This document shows positions 43,036 through 52,437 of a DNA stretch of 64,000 bases, one piece after another. The notes beneath the pieces are model-generated. The model was not told where the DNA came from. It saw only the letters and a program-made list of their open reading frames with translations, and ran no database searches. How positions within the stretch are numbered: the stretch's first letter is position 1; every line of letters starts with the position of its first letter. The position numbers and the translations under genes were made by a program. The DNA lies in assembly GCF_018500185.1 (NCBI RefSeq), contig NZ_JAHBGI010000002.1, positions 434,001-498,000 on the forward strand, written 5' to 3'. Origin of the DNA: Litoribacter ruber (GTDB taxonomy: Bacteria > Bacteroidota > Bacteroidia > Cytophagales > Cyclobacteriaceae).

Positions 43036-44567
43036 TGAAAAGACTCCTTGTTGTTTTAATTGCCCTTTTGACCGGAAATGTACATGCCCAAGACAGCCCA
43101 AAAAGAGAATTGAGGGCTGTTTGGATCGCCACAGTGGAGAATATTGACTGGCCTACCACCAGAAACAAAAGTGCGCAGGAGCAGCAGGAGGAATATGTCA
43201 AAATGCTAGATCATTTTCAGGAGTTGGGCATGAACGCCATCATCATGCAGGTGCGACCTACCGCTGACACCTTTTACCCATCATCTTACGAACCCTGGTC
43301 AGCCTATTTAACAGGTGCGCAGGGACGCCAGCCCAACACCTATTACAACCCCTTGACTTTTTTGATCCAAGAAGCAAAAAAGAGAGGACTGGAATTCCAC
43401 GCCTGGTTCAATCCCTACAGGGCCAGCAATTCCAAGGATTTCATTCCCCATGCGGAACACCCCCTGGTGACCAATCCTGAGTGGTTTGTCCATTATGGAG
43501 GGAAATGGTACTATGACCCGGGGATACCGGCGGCACGGGAATTTGTGTTTAAATCCATTTTGGAGACTGTCAAGCATTATGACTTGGACGCGGTTCATTT
43601 TGATGATTACTTTTATCCCTACAAGGTTCCTAATGAGGATTTCCCGGATTCCTTAAGTTACAAAGTTTACGGTCAGGATTACGACCATATCGATGATTGG
43701 AGACGGCAGAATGTAGACACCTTTGTGGAGGAATTGGGCCAAAGGATTAAGGAAGAAAAACCTTTTGTAAAGTTTGGAATCAGTCCTTTTGGGGTTTGGA
43801 GAAATAAGGACATGGACGAAATGGGCTCCGACACCAAGGCTGGGGTGACTAATTATGATGACCTGTACGCAGATGTGCTCAAATGGCTCAGAGAGGGATG
43901 GATTGATTACATCACCCCGCAACTTTACTGGCAGATTGGCTTTGAAAGGGCTGAGTATAAAACATTGGTAGACTGGTGGTCAGAGCATACCTATGGAAGA
44001 CACCTTTATATTGGACAGGGCGTGTATAGATTGGGTCAGGATGGCTGGAAGGAGCCTTTGGAAGTTCAGAATCAGATAAACTACAACCGCGAAAATCCCA
44101 AGGTGAACGGCAGCATGTACTTTAGTGCCAAAACTTTCGTAAACGACCAAGGCGGCTTGAATTCAAAAATCAAGGATGTTTATCCAAATAAGGCCTTGGT
44201 GCCTACCATGCCCTGGATAGAATCAGAAAGTCCAGCGGCGCCGATTCTGGATGAAATTACCGGCTCGCAAGGTGAAGGAATTACTCTGAATTGGCGGGAT
44301 GGATTGCCTTACAGTAATGCCTATTATGCGGTATACAGAGTAGAGGGTTCAGAGGAGCAGCTTGATTTGGAAAATTCCGCCAATATTATCGCCATCGTGC
44401 AGCGCTCCGCATACGGAGACCAGCACTGGACTGATGGCTCAGCTGAAAAAAGAACAAATTATACGTATCAAATAACGGCTTTGGATAGGCTGCACAATGA
44501 AAGTGAGCCTAGCAATGCCGTACAGATCCGCACCCGGGGACGGAGAGGAAGTATCCGGCTCCGATAA
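43032..44567 (+). CDS. GHL10/DUF187-family glycoside hydrolase (YngK/DigH-like)
   Basis: The 511-aa exported protein from ATG 43032 (signal peptide to about residue 20, NVHAQ|DSPK) has the GHL10 barrel: LRAVWIATVENIDWPT, NAIIMQVRPTADTFY, HAWFNPYRA, the acidic site block AVHFDDYFYPY, FGISPFGVWRN, and WIDYITPQLYWQIG. A fibronectin-type-III-like domain follows (about 405-500). The Escherichia coli member DigH cuts glycan strands of peptidoglycan that amidases have stripped of peptides. That fits this locus, which encodes an amidase. It is translationally coupled to the sugar kinase. Confidence 0.9.
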   Translation: MMKRLLVVLIALLTGNVHAQDSPKRELRAVWIATVENIDWPTTRNKSAQEQQEEYVKMLDHFQELGMNAIIMQVRPTADTFYPSSYEPWSAYLTGAQGRQPNTYYNPLTFLIQEAKKRGLEFHAWFNPYRASNSKDFIPHAEHPLVTNPEWFVHYGGKWYYDPGIPAAREFVFKSILETVKHYDLDAVHFDDYFYPYKVPNEDFPDSLSYKVYGQDYDHIDDWRRQNVDTFVEELGQRIKEEKPFVKFGISPFGVWRNKDMDEMGSDTKAGVTNYDDLYADVLKWLREGWIDYITPQLYWQIGFERAEYKTLVDWWSEHTYGRHLYIGQGVYRLGQDGWKEPLEVQNQINYNRENPKVNGSMYFSAKTFVNDQGGLNSKIKDVYPNKALVPTMPWIESESPAAPILDEITGSQGEGITLNWRDGLPYSNAYYAVYRVEGSEEQLDLENSANIIAIVQRSAYGDQHWTDGSAEKRTNYTYQITALDRLHNESEPSNAVQIRTRGRRGSIRLR

Positions 44568-44612
44568 AAGAGCATAGAAAAGTTGTTTTTGGTTTAAGCA
44601 GATTCTATTTTG

Positions 44613-44652
44613 AATAAGGGGTACTCTTTGTAGTTTCCCCTTATTCTTATTT
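44613..44652 (+). terminator. Terminator after the GHL10 gene
   Basis: 9-bp stem AATAAGGGG (44613-44621) with CCCCTTATT (44637-44645), a 15-nt loop and a T-rich tail. Confidence 0.6.
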
Positions 44653-44683
44653 TCTTTGCTCAGCACATCAATCCCATTTTCTT

Positions 44684-47600
44684 ATGGCTTTTCCCCAAAG
44701 CTCCCCCACCATTCAAAACAATGATCCCAACTGGGCAAGACTAAAAAAAGCGTTTGAAAAGCTGGATTCTAAAAATGAATTCCCTTCCCATATTGGAGTT
44801 TTGGTTACGGGATTGGCTGGGTCGGGTAAAAGCACTTTGATCCAATCCTTCATTTCGGAATTCTACGCTGCATTCCCATTATTGCAAACCCATCACAAAA
44901 AGCAGCAGCGTAATATCCCTTACTCCGAATTCAAAGATGCCATAGGGGCATTTATTGGACAGGTGTACCAAGAAAAAACTCAAGATGAGTTTCTCCTGTT
45001 TTCTAAAGCATTGAAGGGGCATTTTGGCAAAGATTTCCCAGTTATTTTGGAATACATTCCTGAGCTAAACCTTCTGGCCGGCCAGCACCATGCTGAGGTG
45101 GACAAAACTGTCCCCTCCATCGAAAATCAGCTCTACCCCCTTATTCTGAAACTTTTCCAATTCATTAGATCATACTTTGGGCAACCGGTGATCCTTTTTA
45201 CGGACGATCTGCAGTGGATGAGCGAGGCTGAAATCAACCTGCTCAAATTTCTATTGGCTCATCTTCAAAAAGACATTTTGATATGGGTTGGAGCATTAAG
45301 GCCTATGCAGGGGCAGGACTCCCCTATCCCACATTTGATCGATAGCCTAGGTTTTGAAAACAGGGTAATTGAACAAATAGGGATAGAAAGCCTCAACAAA
45401 TCCCAGAGCAAGCTTTTTATTGAAAACCAGCTGGATGGCCCCTGTTCACCCCACATAGTGGACCTCTGCCATAAGCTGAGCAAAGGGAAATTACTTCACC
45501 TGCAATTGATATTGGAGGACCTGAAAACTCGAAATCTCCTACAGAAAAATGGAAGAGAATGGTCAGGCGATATAGCGGTAATTCAAAGTCGCCTATCCAA
45601 CCATTCGCTGGAAAATTTCCATCAGGTCAAGCTTAACAAGCTCAGCCCTGAAACCCAGAAGTTGGTTCAGCGGCTGGTATGTATAGGTTCCATAAGTAAA
45701 AAGCTGCTGCTGGAATGGTATAATGGAGATAGCGGGATGTTGGATAAAATGCTCCATGAGGGACTACAGCAAGTAATCCTTTCCCAAAAGGGGCAGGAGG
45801 TCCAAATCCGGGACACCCATTTGGGTGAAATGATTTACAACAGCATCTCCCAAAAAGATAAGGATATTTATCATTTTGGCTTTGCCCAGTTGCTATATAG
45901 TTCAGAGGAAAACATTTCCAACCCCCAATTATATATAATTGCTGCTACCCATATCAATTTGGTTATTCCGTTTTTGAGAAGAAGCGGGCAGTTGGAGTTT
46001 GGAGCCATTCTTAACTATAAGGCGGGGATGATGTCCAAAAGGGAAAAGGCGTTTAGCCAGTCCAAATCATTTCTCAAAATCAGCGGCAATCTGCTCAAAG
46101 AATGTGAATGGAATAGGGTCTCAGAGCAGATTTACCAGGTTTACATGGAAAGGGCGAAGGTCGAATATTACCTTGGGGATTTTGATTTGGCTGAAGTGCA
46201 TTTGGACTTTTTACTGGATAAATTTAATGAGTTTGAAAAAAGGGCGCCTGTATATCGGCTCAAGATTGTCATCAACAACCATTTTGGCAAATACAGAAAG
46301 GTGCTGCAGATCCTAAAGCAAAGTTTGGCAGAGCTGGGTCTGACCTTGCCTCTTAAAAAATCCCTGAAAAAGGAAGTTGACCTTCTCGCTGAAAAACAGG
46401 AAAAAGGTTTGCCTTTTGGCAAGGATCTACCTGCGGCCAACAACCAATTTATAACGGACTTGCTAAATGTGGGTGGCATGGCTCTACACCATACCTCAGA
46501 TTTATTGATGAACTGGGCTGCTCTGCAGATTATTTTAAGGTCTGAATGGTCCGAAAACCAATCCATAAAAGCCATCGGCTATGTTTCTTATGCGAGGCTT
46601 AAAATCAATGCTGGAGAGTATAAAAGAGGCTTGGAACTTGGCAAGAGGGGTATGATTTTCAACCTCAAAAACCATGACCACCAGTATCGATGTAGGGTTT
46701 TTGGGGTGTATGGGTTCTACATCTTGCCGTGGAAAGAGGATTATGCCAAAAGCAATGAAATCCTTACCGAGGGAATTGAGTCGGGAAGGTTGTCGGGTGA
46801 CCTGATTGGTTTGTATATCCTCAAAACCCACTTGTTTAACCTTCACTTCATCTCAGGCCGCCCGCTTGAGCAATTGCTTCAGATAAGATTTGAGGAAACC
46901 CATCCCCGCATGGAGTTAACTTATTACATCACCCAGTACCAACAGCACCTGGTGAGTTACCTGCTTGGGCGCACGCCGACTTTCGGACTTCCACAGCAAA
47001 GGCCGTCTTATTTGGCGGCTGTGCTTACGATCAAGGAAGAGACCTTTTACCGCAATTATGTTCTTTCACTCTATTATTTTCTGGGTGGACATTACGAAAT
47101 CGCCACCCAAACAGCCCTGATAGCTCAAGAAAACAGCACACTGCAGGAAGGCTCCCCTTTAATCCCGGCAAACCTGTTGATTTTGGCTCTTTCGATTTCG
47201 CAAAATCATCATGCTGACCAAACAAGTGTAGCCATTCAAGAATTTCAGGAAATAGTCAGCCAGTTTGAGATTTGGGCGGAATTAAATCCTGCCAACTTTT
47301 CAGCCCAACTATCTTTGTTATTGGCAGAAAAAAGCAGGATCAGCCAAAATCACCAAGAGGCCAATTTCTATTATACAGAAGCCCTAAAGCAGGTGGCCGC
47401 CGACAACTTTTTTCTAAAGGGTTTAGTACTGGAATTATTTGCCAAATCACAGTTGTCCTGCCATGCAAACTTGGAGGAAATAAGGACATTATTGATAGAA
47501 GCCAAAAGAGAATATCAAACATGGGGAGGACAGGCAAAAGCTGATCAACTGGAATTACAATACGATTGTATTCTTTCCTCTTCGACCATTTATAGCCTGG

Positions 47601-48778
47601 ATCATCTCGATATCGAAACTATCCAAAAGGAGCTCAGCGGAGACTTAAATGTAAAATCACTCATTCAAAAATTGATGGTGCTAATCCTGAGGTTTACGGG
47701 AAGCACCGGTGTGGGGATTTATCTTTCTGAAAACCACGGGGAATTGAACCAGGCAGGAATGTCATTTTCCTACCCACAACTGGCTGAGAATAGGGAACTC
47801 TTCCCAAAATCCCTCATTCTGATGGCCCACAAAACCAAATCAGCCTTGATTATAGGGGACACCGAGGCCGGCACCATCCACCATCAGCCCGAATTGGCTG
47901 TGAGAAAGGTAAAATCATTCAGTATCCTTCCTATTTCCATATCCGGCACCAATTCGATGGTGGTGTACTTGGAAAATACATTAGCTTTTGATTGGTATAA
48001 TGAAAAGCTGATCAGGTGGGCCAAAACGATAGCAAACCAAGGGTTGATCATCATTGAAAATGCACTAATCCATGAAAACACCATTATGCTCAACAAAGAG
48101 CTTCGCAAGGAAATGGAGGAAAAACAGCAGCTCGCCGAATTGATCCAACGACAGAAGGACGACCACCTCAAGGCAATGGTGGAATCCTTGGACTCTGAAC
48201 GTGGCCGGATAGCGGGAGATTTACATGACAGCATTGGGTCGATGCTCTCAAGTGTGAAGTTCAAGTTTGGCGGGATTCAGGAAAGCCTTTCCCTGATGGA
48301 GAATGATAATTTCAACGGGGCCATCCATATGCTTGATACCGCCATCGATGAAGTGAGAAAAATAGCTCATGAAATGTCCCCAGTGGGACTGAAAAAATTT
48401 GGACTGCAGGCGGCCTTGGAAAGCTTTATTTCCAACCTACAAAACGCCAGACAACTCCATATCAACTTTCAGATGTTAGGTTTCAAAAAGAGGCTTTCGG
48501 AGCAAATGGAGTTGGTACTTTACCGGATCTGCCAAGAGTTGGTTCAAAACGTATTGAAGCACGCACAGGCCACTGAGTTGGACATACAACTGATACACCA
48601 CAAAAAGTCCATCAACCTGACAGTGGAAGATAATGGCAAAGGTATGGATACCGGCAATATCCTTCACGGCTTCGGTTTCCTAACCATTCAGGCCAAAATC
48701 AAGTTGCTAAAGGGGGAATTCAATATAGAAAGCCGTAACGGCAAGGGCACCTTGGTATGGGTGGACATTCCCCTATAA
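44684..48778 (+). CDS. Giant sensor histidine kinase: AAA/STAND-like ATPase, TPR-like region, GAF, HisKA_3
   Basis: A 1364-aa cytoplasmic protein with no signal peptide. The N-terminal NTPase has Walker A GLAGSGKST (43-51) and a Walker B-like LFTDDLQWM (about 172-180), as in signal-transduction ATPases. A long helical, TPR-like middle runs to about 960. A GAF-like domain follows (about 985-1140). The C-terminal kinase is of the NarL-partner class, with RGRIAGDLHDSIGSMLSS (His1181) and ATPase motifs EDNGKGM and HGFGFLTIQAKI. Being soluble, it probably senses an internal metabolite, such as a salvage sugar or its phosphate. Its likely partner is the NarL-type regulator at 41460. Confidence 0.9.
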   Translation: MAFPQSSPTIQNNDPNWARLKKAFEKLDSKNEFPSHIGVLVTGLAGSGKSTLIQSFISEFYAAFPLLQTHHKKQQRNIPYSEFKDAIGAFIGQVYQEKTQDEFLLFSKALKGHFGKDFPVILEYIPELNLLAGQHHAEVDKTVPSIENQLYPLILKLFQFIRSYFGQPVILFTDDLQWMSEAEINLLKFLLAHLQKDILIWVGALRPMQGQDSPIPHLIDSLGFENRVIEQIGIESLNKSQSKLFIENQLDGPCSPHIVDLCHKLSKGKLLHLQLILEDLKTRNLLQKNGREWSGDIAVIQSRLSNHSLENFHQVKLNKLSPETQKLVQRLVCIGSISKKLLLEWYNGDSGMLDKMLHEGLQQVILSQKGQEVQIRDTHLGEMIYNSISQKDKDIYHFGFAQLLYSSEENISNPQLYIIAATHINLVIPFLRRSGQLEFGAILNYKAGMMSKREKAFSQSKSFLKISGNLLKECEWNRVSEQIYQVYMERAKVEYYLGDFDLAEVHLDFLLDKFNEFEKRAPVYRLKIVINNHFGKYRKVLQILKQSLAELGLTLPLKKSLKKEVDLLAEKQEKGLPFGKDLPAANNQFITDLLNVGGMALHHTSDLLMNWAALQIILRSEWSENQSIKAIGYVSYARLKINAGEYKRGLELGKRGMIFNLKNHDHQYRCRVFGVYGFYILPWKEDYAKSNEILTEGIESGRLSGDLIGLYILKTHLFNLHFISGRPLEQLLQIRFEETHPRMELTYYITQYQQHLVSYLLGRTPTFGLPQQRPSYLAAVLTIKEETFYRNYVLSLYYFLGGHYEIATQTALIAQENSTLQEGSPLIPANLLILALSISQNHHADQTSVAIQEFQEIVSQFEIWAELNPANFSAQLSLLLAEKSRISQNHQEANFYYTEALKQVAADNFFLKGLVLELFAKSQLSCHANLEEIRTLLIEAKREYQTWGGQAKADQLELQYDCILSSSTIYSLDHLDIETIQKELSGDLNVKSLIQKLMVLILRFTGSTGVGIYLSENHGELNQAGMSFSYPQLAENRELFPKSLILMAHKTKSALIIGDTEAGTIHHQPELAVRKVKSFSILPISISGTNSMVVYLENTLAFDWYNEKLIRWAKTIANQGLIIIENALIHENTIMLNKELRKEMEEKQQLAELIQRQKDDHLKAMVESLDSERGRIAGDLHDSIGSMLSSVKFKFGGIQESLSLMENDNFNGAIHMLDTAIDEVRKIAHEMSPVGLKKFGLQAALESFISNLQNARQLHINFQMLGFKKRLSEQMELVLYRICQELVQNVLKHAQATELDIQLIHHKKSINLTVEDNGKGMDTGNILHGFGFLTIQAKIKLLKGEFNIESRNGKGTLVWVDIPL

Positions 48779-48867
48779 TCTTCAAATTAGCTTTCTTTAA
48801 CGCTTTGATTTCGGAATTTCGGGCGAATTTGGCTAATTTGAGGCTACTTTTCAAACCCACTTCATTT

Positions 48868-49293
48868 ATGAGCATTGTCAAAGAGCACTTGAAAATTCAG
48901 GCCCCTGTCGCCAGCGTTTGGGAGGTTTTGCTGGACCCAAGTTTCATTCCCCAATGGGCAAAATCATTTGGGGAAGGCATCTGGGTAGATGCTGAATGGA
49001 AAAAAGGCGGCTTGGTGAGTTGGAAAAATAAGGCCGGTGAAATTATCGCCAAAGGAATTGTTTTGGCCCTTGAACGAAACACGCTGATCAAGGTTGGCTA
49101 TTTTGATGAGGCCCATGCCCACCCCACTTCGGCCCTTGGAGATTACAGGGAAGAGTACCAACTGGAGTCGGGACAACATAAAACCCTGCTTACAATCACG
49201 GCCGGCCCCCTGCCCCAGGACACAATACAGCAAATGACTGGCATCTGGAAAGATGCCCTGAATTCAATCAAAGCCTTAGCAGAAAACCGATAA
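48868..49293 (+). CDS. SRPBCC (START/Bet v 1-like) family protein
   Basis: The 141-aa protein from ATG 48868 starts MSIVKEHLKIQAPVASVWEV, the usual first strand and helix of the SRPBCC ligand-binding fold. LLDPSFIPQWAKSFGEG follows, and near the end IQQMTGIWKDALNSIKALAE forms the long C-terminal helix. A longer frame back to 48757 lacks family character. The ligand is unknown. It sits 89 bp after the giant kinase gene and 12 bp before the next exported protein. Confidence 0.85.
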   Translation: MSIVKEHLKIQAPVASVWEVLLDPSFIPQWAKSFGEGIWVDAEWKKGGLVSWKNKAGEIIAKGIVLALERNTLIKVGYFDEAHAHPTSALGDYREEYQLESGQHKTLLTITAGPLPQDTIQQMTGIWKDALNSIKALAENR

Positions 49294-49305
49294 ACCCGTT
49301 TTAAT

Positions 49306-50049
49306 ATGTCCTATCCACTTAGGATACTTATTTTCATCGTACTTTTTGGTAGCGGTAGTTCGATTGCTTTTGCGCAGGCGGTTACGGGAAATGTCATTGA
49401 TGTACAGGATAATTACAACCTCAAGGATGTCAAGGTAGAAAACATCAAAACTGCAGAAACTTTTACCTCCAATGATCGCGGTTATTTTAGGATCGGAGCC
49501 ACTTTGGGGGATTCCATTCGGTTTACAAAGGAAGGCTATGTGCCACACTATTGGGTGGTCGATGATTTGGAGCACCAGTTGATCCCGTTGATTTTTGATG
49601 CCGTGGGACTTCCTCCGGCCTATGTGTTTGGGGAACGGCCCTCACTTTATATCCCTGGCATTTCAAAAGATTTGGACCCTGACCGTAAGCCTGCCGGCCC
49701 CGGGAGGGTGTATGGCGGGCATAGCGGCAGTCAAACAGAAATGACGCCGGGCTTTACTATGGACGGTCCTATTTCCTATTTTACCCGCAGGGAGCGAAAC
49801 AAACGTCAATATAGACGGGCCATGGAAAAGGAAGCCAGGCAGGCCCCCTATTTGGAAATCATTAAGTCTGATTCCGTAATGCATGTGTTGAAAAGCAAAT
49901 ATCAGTTGGAGGACAAGGAACTGGACAGCTTGATTATCGAATTCAACCTATATCACATTGAGCATGAATTCCTTGACTTGGATCATGAAGATGTATCCAG
50001 ATTGTTGCACGCCTTTTTTGAGCGCTACTATTATTTTGGCAGGAAATAA
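49306..50049 (+). CDS. Exported protein with carboxypeptidase-regulatory-like domain
   Basis: A 247-aa protein with a signal peptide (to about residue 24, IAFAQ|AVTG). A beta-sandwich of the carboxypeptidase-D-regulatory type follows (about 26-105: VTGNVIDVQDNYNLKDVKVE, FTSNDRGYFRIGATLGDSIRF). The C-terminal half is basic then acidic helices (RRERNKRQYRRAMEKEARQA, about 160-179) with no family that I recognise. Similar proteins are common next to envelope genes in Bacteroidota. It is 12 bp downstream of the SRPBCC gene, likely the same transcript. Confidence 0.7.
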   Translation: MSYPLRILIFIVLFGSGSSIAFAQAVTGNVIDVQDNYNLKDVKVENIKTAETFTSNDRGYFRIGATLGDSIRFTKEGYVPHYWVVDDLEHQLIPLIFDAVGLPPAYVFGERPSLYIPGISKDLDPDRKPAGPGRVYGGHSGSQTEMTPGFTMDGPISYFTRRERNKRQYRRAMEKEARQAPYLEIIKSDSVMHVLKSKYQLEDKELDSLIIEFNLYHIEHEFLDLDHEDVSRLLHAFFERYYYFGRK

Positions 50050-50129
50050 AAAGTCCTTAATGAGTAAGACAAAGGCATTGATTTTGAGGGAAATTTGGAG
50101 AACTTTTTTCAAATCTAACCACAAACATC

Positions 50130-50543
50130 ATGTTAAGCAGTTCATATTTGACTAATGACAGGGTAAGAACCGTAACTGACCCAGAAATTAACGAGGAAAT
50201 AGACAACGATATAGAAGGAAATGTCCGGTTTTATTCCATCCAAAACCCCATAACGATTCGCAGGAGAATCAAAGACCTCGATGAGGAATGGGACGTGGAA
50301 AGAGTTCTGGAGCTAAACGCATCCACTTTGGCCTTTACCGGAATCGCCCTTGGAGCATTGGGCAGCAAAAAATGGTTGTTGCTTTCGGCTCTGGTTACCG
50401 GATTTTTGGCCCAACATGCCATTCAGGGTTGGTGCCCCCCTTTGGTGATTCTGAGAAAGCTAAAAATCAGGACCCGAAAAGAAATTGACATGGAGAAATT
50501 CGCACTTCTTCAGGCTTTGGAGAAAAGGGAAGCCCACAAATAA
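50130..50543 (+). CDS. DUF2892 (YgaP-like membrane domain) protein
   Basis: The 137-aa protein has a polar N-terminus and a hydrophobic hairpin (about 65-96, LNASTLAFTGIALGALGSKK then WLLLSALVTGFLAQHAIQGW) matching the small DUF2892 membrane domain, followed by CPPLVILRKLKIRT and a helical cytoplasmic tail. Members are small inner-membrane proteins, sometimes attached to rhodanese domains, and have no assigned reaction. It ends at a strong terminator. Confidence 0.75.
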   Translation: MLSSSYLTNDRVRTVTDPEINEEIDNDIEGNVRFYSIQNPITIRRRIKDLDEEWDVERVLELNASTLAFTGIALGALGSKKWLLLSALVTGFLAQHAIQGWCPPLVILRKLKIRTRKEIDMEKFALLQALEKREAHK

Positions 50544-50547
50544 TATC

Positions 50548-50580
50548 AAACCCCGTCTAATCGCGGGGTTTGTTTATTTT
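50548..50580. terminator. Bidirectional terminator
   Basis: 8-bp stem AAACCCCG (50548-50555) with CGGGGTTT (50564-50571), loop TCTAATCG, between convergent genes. Confidence 0.85.
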
Positions 50581-51311
50581 TAGGGCAATCTGATTTCCAA
50601 TCCATCCTCGGCCATGTCAAAATCTACCGAATCCGCATTTTCAAGCATCTCATCGCCCATGTGGGTAAGAAGTAGCTTTTTGCAATTCAACTGCTTCTTT
50701 TTCAGCGTGGTATAAGAGATATGATTAGGCCCTTCCTCCAAGTAATAATTGCACTCGCAGATAAAGAGGTCCGCATTATCCGATAGCGGGTAAAGTTCAT
50801 CGGTCCACTCTGTATCTCCTGAATAGGCAATGACCTTATTTCCTACCGTTACCCTTAACCCATGTGGCAGGGTCTCCTGCGAATGGACGACGGGAAAGCT
50901 TTCAATTCTGAGCTTTTCAAGATTCAATGTTTGGTGCGATCCAAAAAACACATACCTAATGTCCAATTCCGACAAGGTGCTGGAGCCTGGATAGTATAGC
51001 TCAACGGCTTGCTTCACTTTTTCGTCCATCCCGACAGGGCAAACTATGCAGATTGGCTTTTTCCGCTTGTTTTTCTTTTCTTCCAAAAGGAAAAACACCA
51101 AGCCTCCGAAATGGTCCCCATGCATATGGGAGATGATGATCATATCAATTTCCTGGGTTGGAATCTGATATTTCTTCAAAGCCAAAAGTGTGGTAGCTCC
51201 ACAGTCGATCAAAAAGTTAATCTCAGGAGAAGAAACATAAAATGAGGTATTGGCCCTCCCCCCACTGCAAAAAGCATCTCCACATCCTAAAATTCTTAAA
51301 GTTACTTCCAT
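50580..51311 (-). CDS. MBL-fold metallohydrolase (RNase Z/phosphodiesterase-like)
   Basis: The 243-aa cytoplasmic protein has the metallo-beta-lactamase metal motif SHMHGDHFGG (His62, His64, Asp66, His67), a further His in the strand FPVVHSQETLPHGL, the Asp of IAYSGDTEWTDEL, and a late His in LLLTHMG. This pattern is that of tRNase Z-like and cyclic phosphodiesterase-like hydrolases. It lacks the long flexible arm of true tRNase Z, so its substrate is open. It stands alone on the minus strand. Confidence 0.85.
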   Translation of the reverse strand: MEVTLRILGCGDAFCSGGRANTSFYVSSPEINFLIDCGATTLLALKKYQIPTQEIDMIIISHMHGDHFGGLVFFLLEEKKNKRKKPICIVCPVGMDEKVKQAVELYYPGSSTLSELDIRYVFFGSHQTLNLEKLRIESFPVVHSQETLPHGLRVTVGNKVIAYSGDTEWTDELYPLSDNADLFICECNYYLEEGPNHISYTTLKKKQLNCKKLLLTHMGDEMLENADSVDFDMAEDGLEIRLP

Positions 51312-51474
51312 GATGTCAAGGTGATTAATGATATAGAGGTGAATACAAATAGCATTCTAATTTTCACTTTCCTGTATTTTTATTCTTATTTTTATGTATA
51401 ATTTTTAAAATATAATTAAACCAAGCTTTTTTATTTCAGTTATCCCATTAAGCTAACTTTTAAATGAACCACCT

Positions 51475-52401
51475 ATGCCTAAACTATCGGAGCTCAAGTT
51501 TAAATATATAAAAGAAGTATTTTTAAAGACAGCTAAGCGATGGAACGACGCCGACCCCTTTAGACAAAGTGCCATTATAGCCTTCTACGCCATCTTTTCC
51601 TTACCTTCCCTGCTGGTGATCATCATCGCGATAGCGGGGTACTTTTTTGGAGAAGAAGCGGTTTCTGGAAATTTACAAAATGAAATATCAGAAATGATCG
51701 GTCCAGATTCGGCTGAGATGGTAGAGGACCTCGTAGCCAATGCCACTGTTGCCGACAGTGGGACTTGGGGAGTAATTATGGGGGTGGGCCTATTGATATT
51801 TGGTGCTACTACCGTATTTTTTCAGTTACAAAAAAGCCTCAACCGTATCTGGGGTGTGTTGCCCAAGCCTGATCAGGCCATCAAAAAAATGCTTTTGGAT
51901 AGGTTGTTCTCTTTTGGGTTGGTTTTGGTGATTGCCTTTCTACTTCTCATTTCACTGGCCCTGACGTCCGTGATGGCAGTATTGGGCGATTGGTTGATGA
52001 CTTGGTGGCCTTCTTATCTCTATATATTATTTATAATTCTGAATTTCATTGTTTCACTGGCTGTTATCGCAACCCTGTTTGCCATGATGTTCAAACTCTT
52101 GCCGGATGCGATTATCCGATGGGAGTCTGTGTGGGTAGGTGCCTTTCTTACCGCCTTACTATTTGAAATCGGAAAATTTGCTCTTGGCCTTTATTTTGGC
52201 TTAGCCGAACCGGAATCAGTTTATGGTGCTGCTGGGTCCATTATATTGGTGATGATGTGGGTTTCCTACGTGTGTATGATCGTATTTTTTGGGGCAGAAT
52301 TCACCCGCAATTGGGCTGTTAAGTTTGGTCATGGGATTAAACCAAAAGCAAATGCCATTTTGGTGGAGGATAATCTTCAAGATCCTTATTACATAGAATA
52401 A
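51475..52401 (+). CDS. YihY/BrkB-family inner-membrane protein
   Basis: A 308-aa protein with six membrane helices in the YihY/BrkB arrangement. The opening block is RWNDADPFRQSAIIAFYAIFSL, followed by GATTVFFQLQKSLNRIWGV, the DAIIRWESVWVGAFLTALLF block, and VYGAAGSIILVMMWVSYVCM. The family was once annotated as ribonuclease BN by mistake and is now regarded as a membrane protein of uncertain function. It is monocistronic, ending at a terminator shared with the convergent gene. Confidence 0.9.
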   Translation: MPKLSELKFKYIKEVFLKTAKRWNDADPFRQSAIIAFYAIFSLPSLLVIIIAIAGYFFGEEAVSGNLQNEISEMIGPDSAEMVEDLVANATVADSGTWGVIMGVGLLIFGATTVFFQLQKSLNRIWGVLPKPDQAIKKMLLDRLFSFGLVLVIAFLLLISLALTSVMAVLGDWLMTWWPSYLYILFIILNFIVSLAVIATLFAMMFKLLPDAIIRWESVWVGAFLTALLFEIGKFALGLYFGLAEPESVYGAAGSIILVMMWVSYVCMIVFFGAEFTRNWAVKFGHGIKPKANAILVEDNLQDPYYIE

Positions 52402-52437
52402 AAAACAATGGAGCCTTAAAAGCTCCATTGTTTTTTA
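52402..52437. terminator. Bidirectional terminator
   Basis: Long perfect stem AAAAACAATGGAGC with GCTCCATTGTTTTT and a 7-nt loop, between two convergent genes. Confidence 0.9.

Noticed and set aside
44684-48778. MalT-type transcriptional activator
   Set aside because: The N-terminal ATPase and TPR-like part fit, but the C-terminus is a histidine kinase with His1181, not a LuxR helix-turn-helix.
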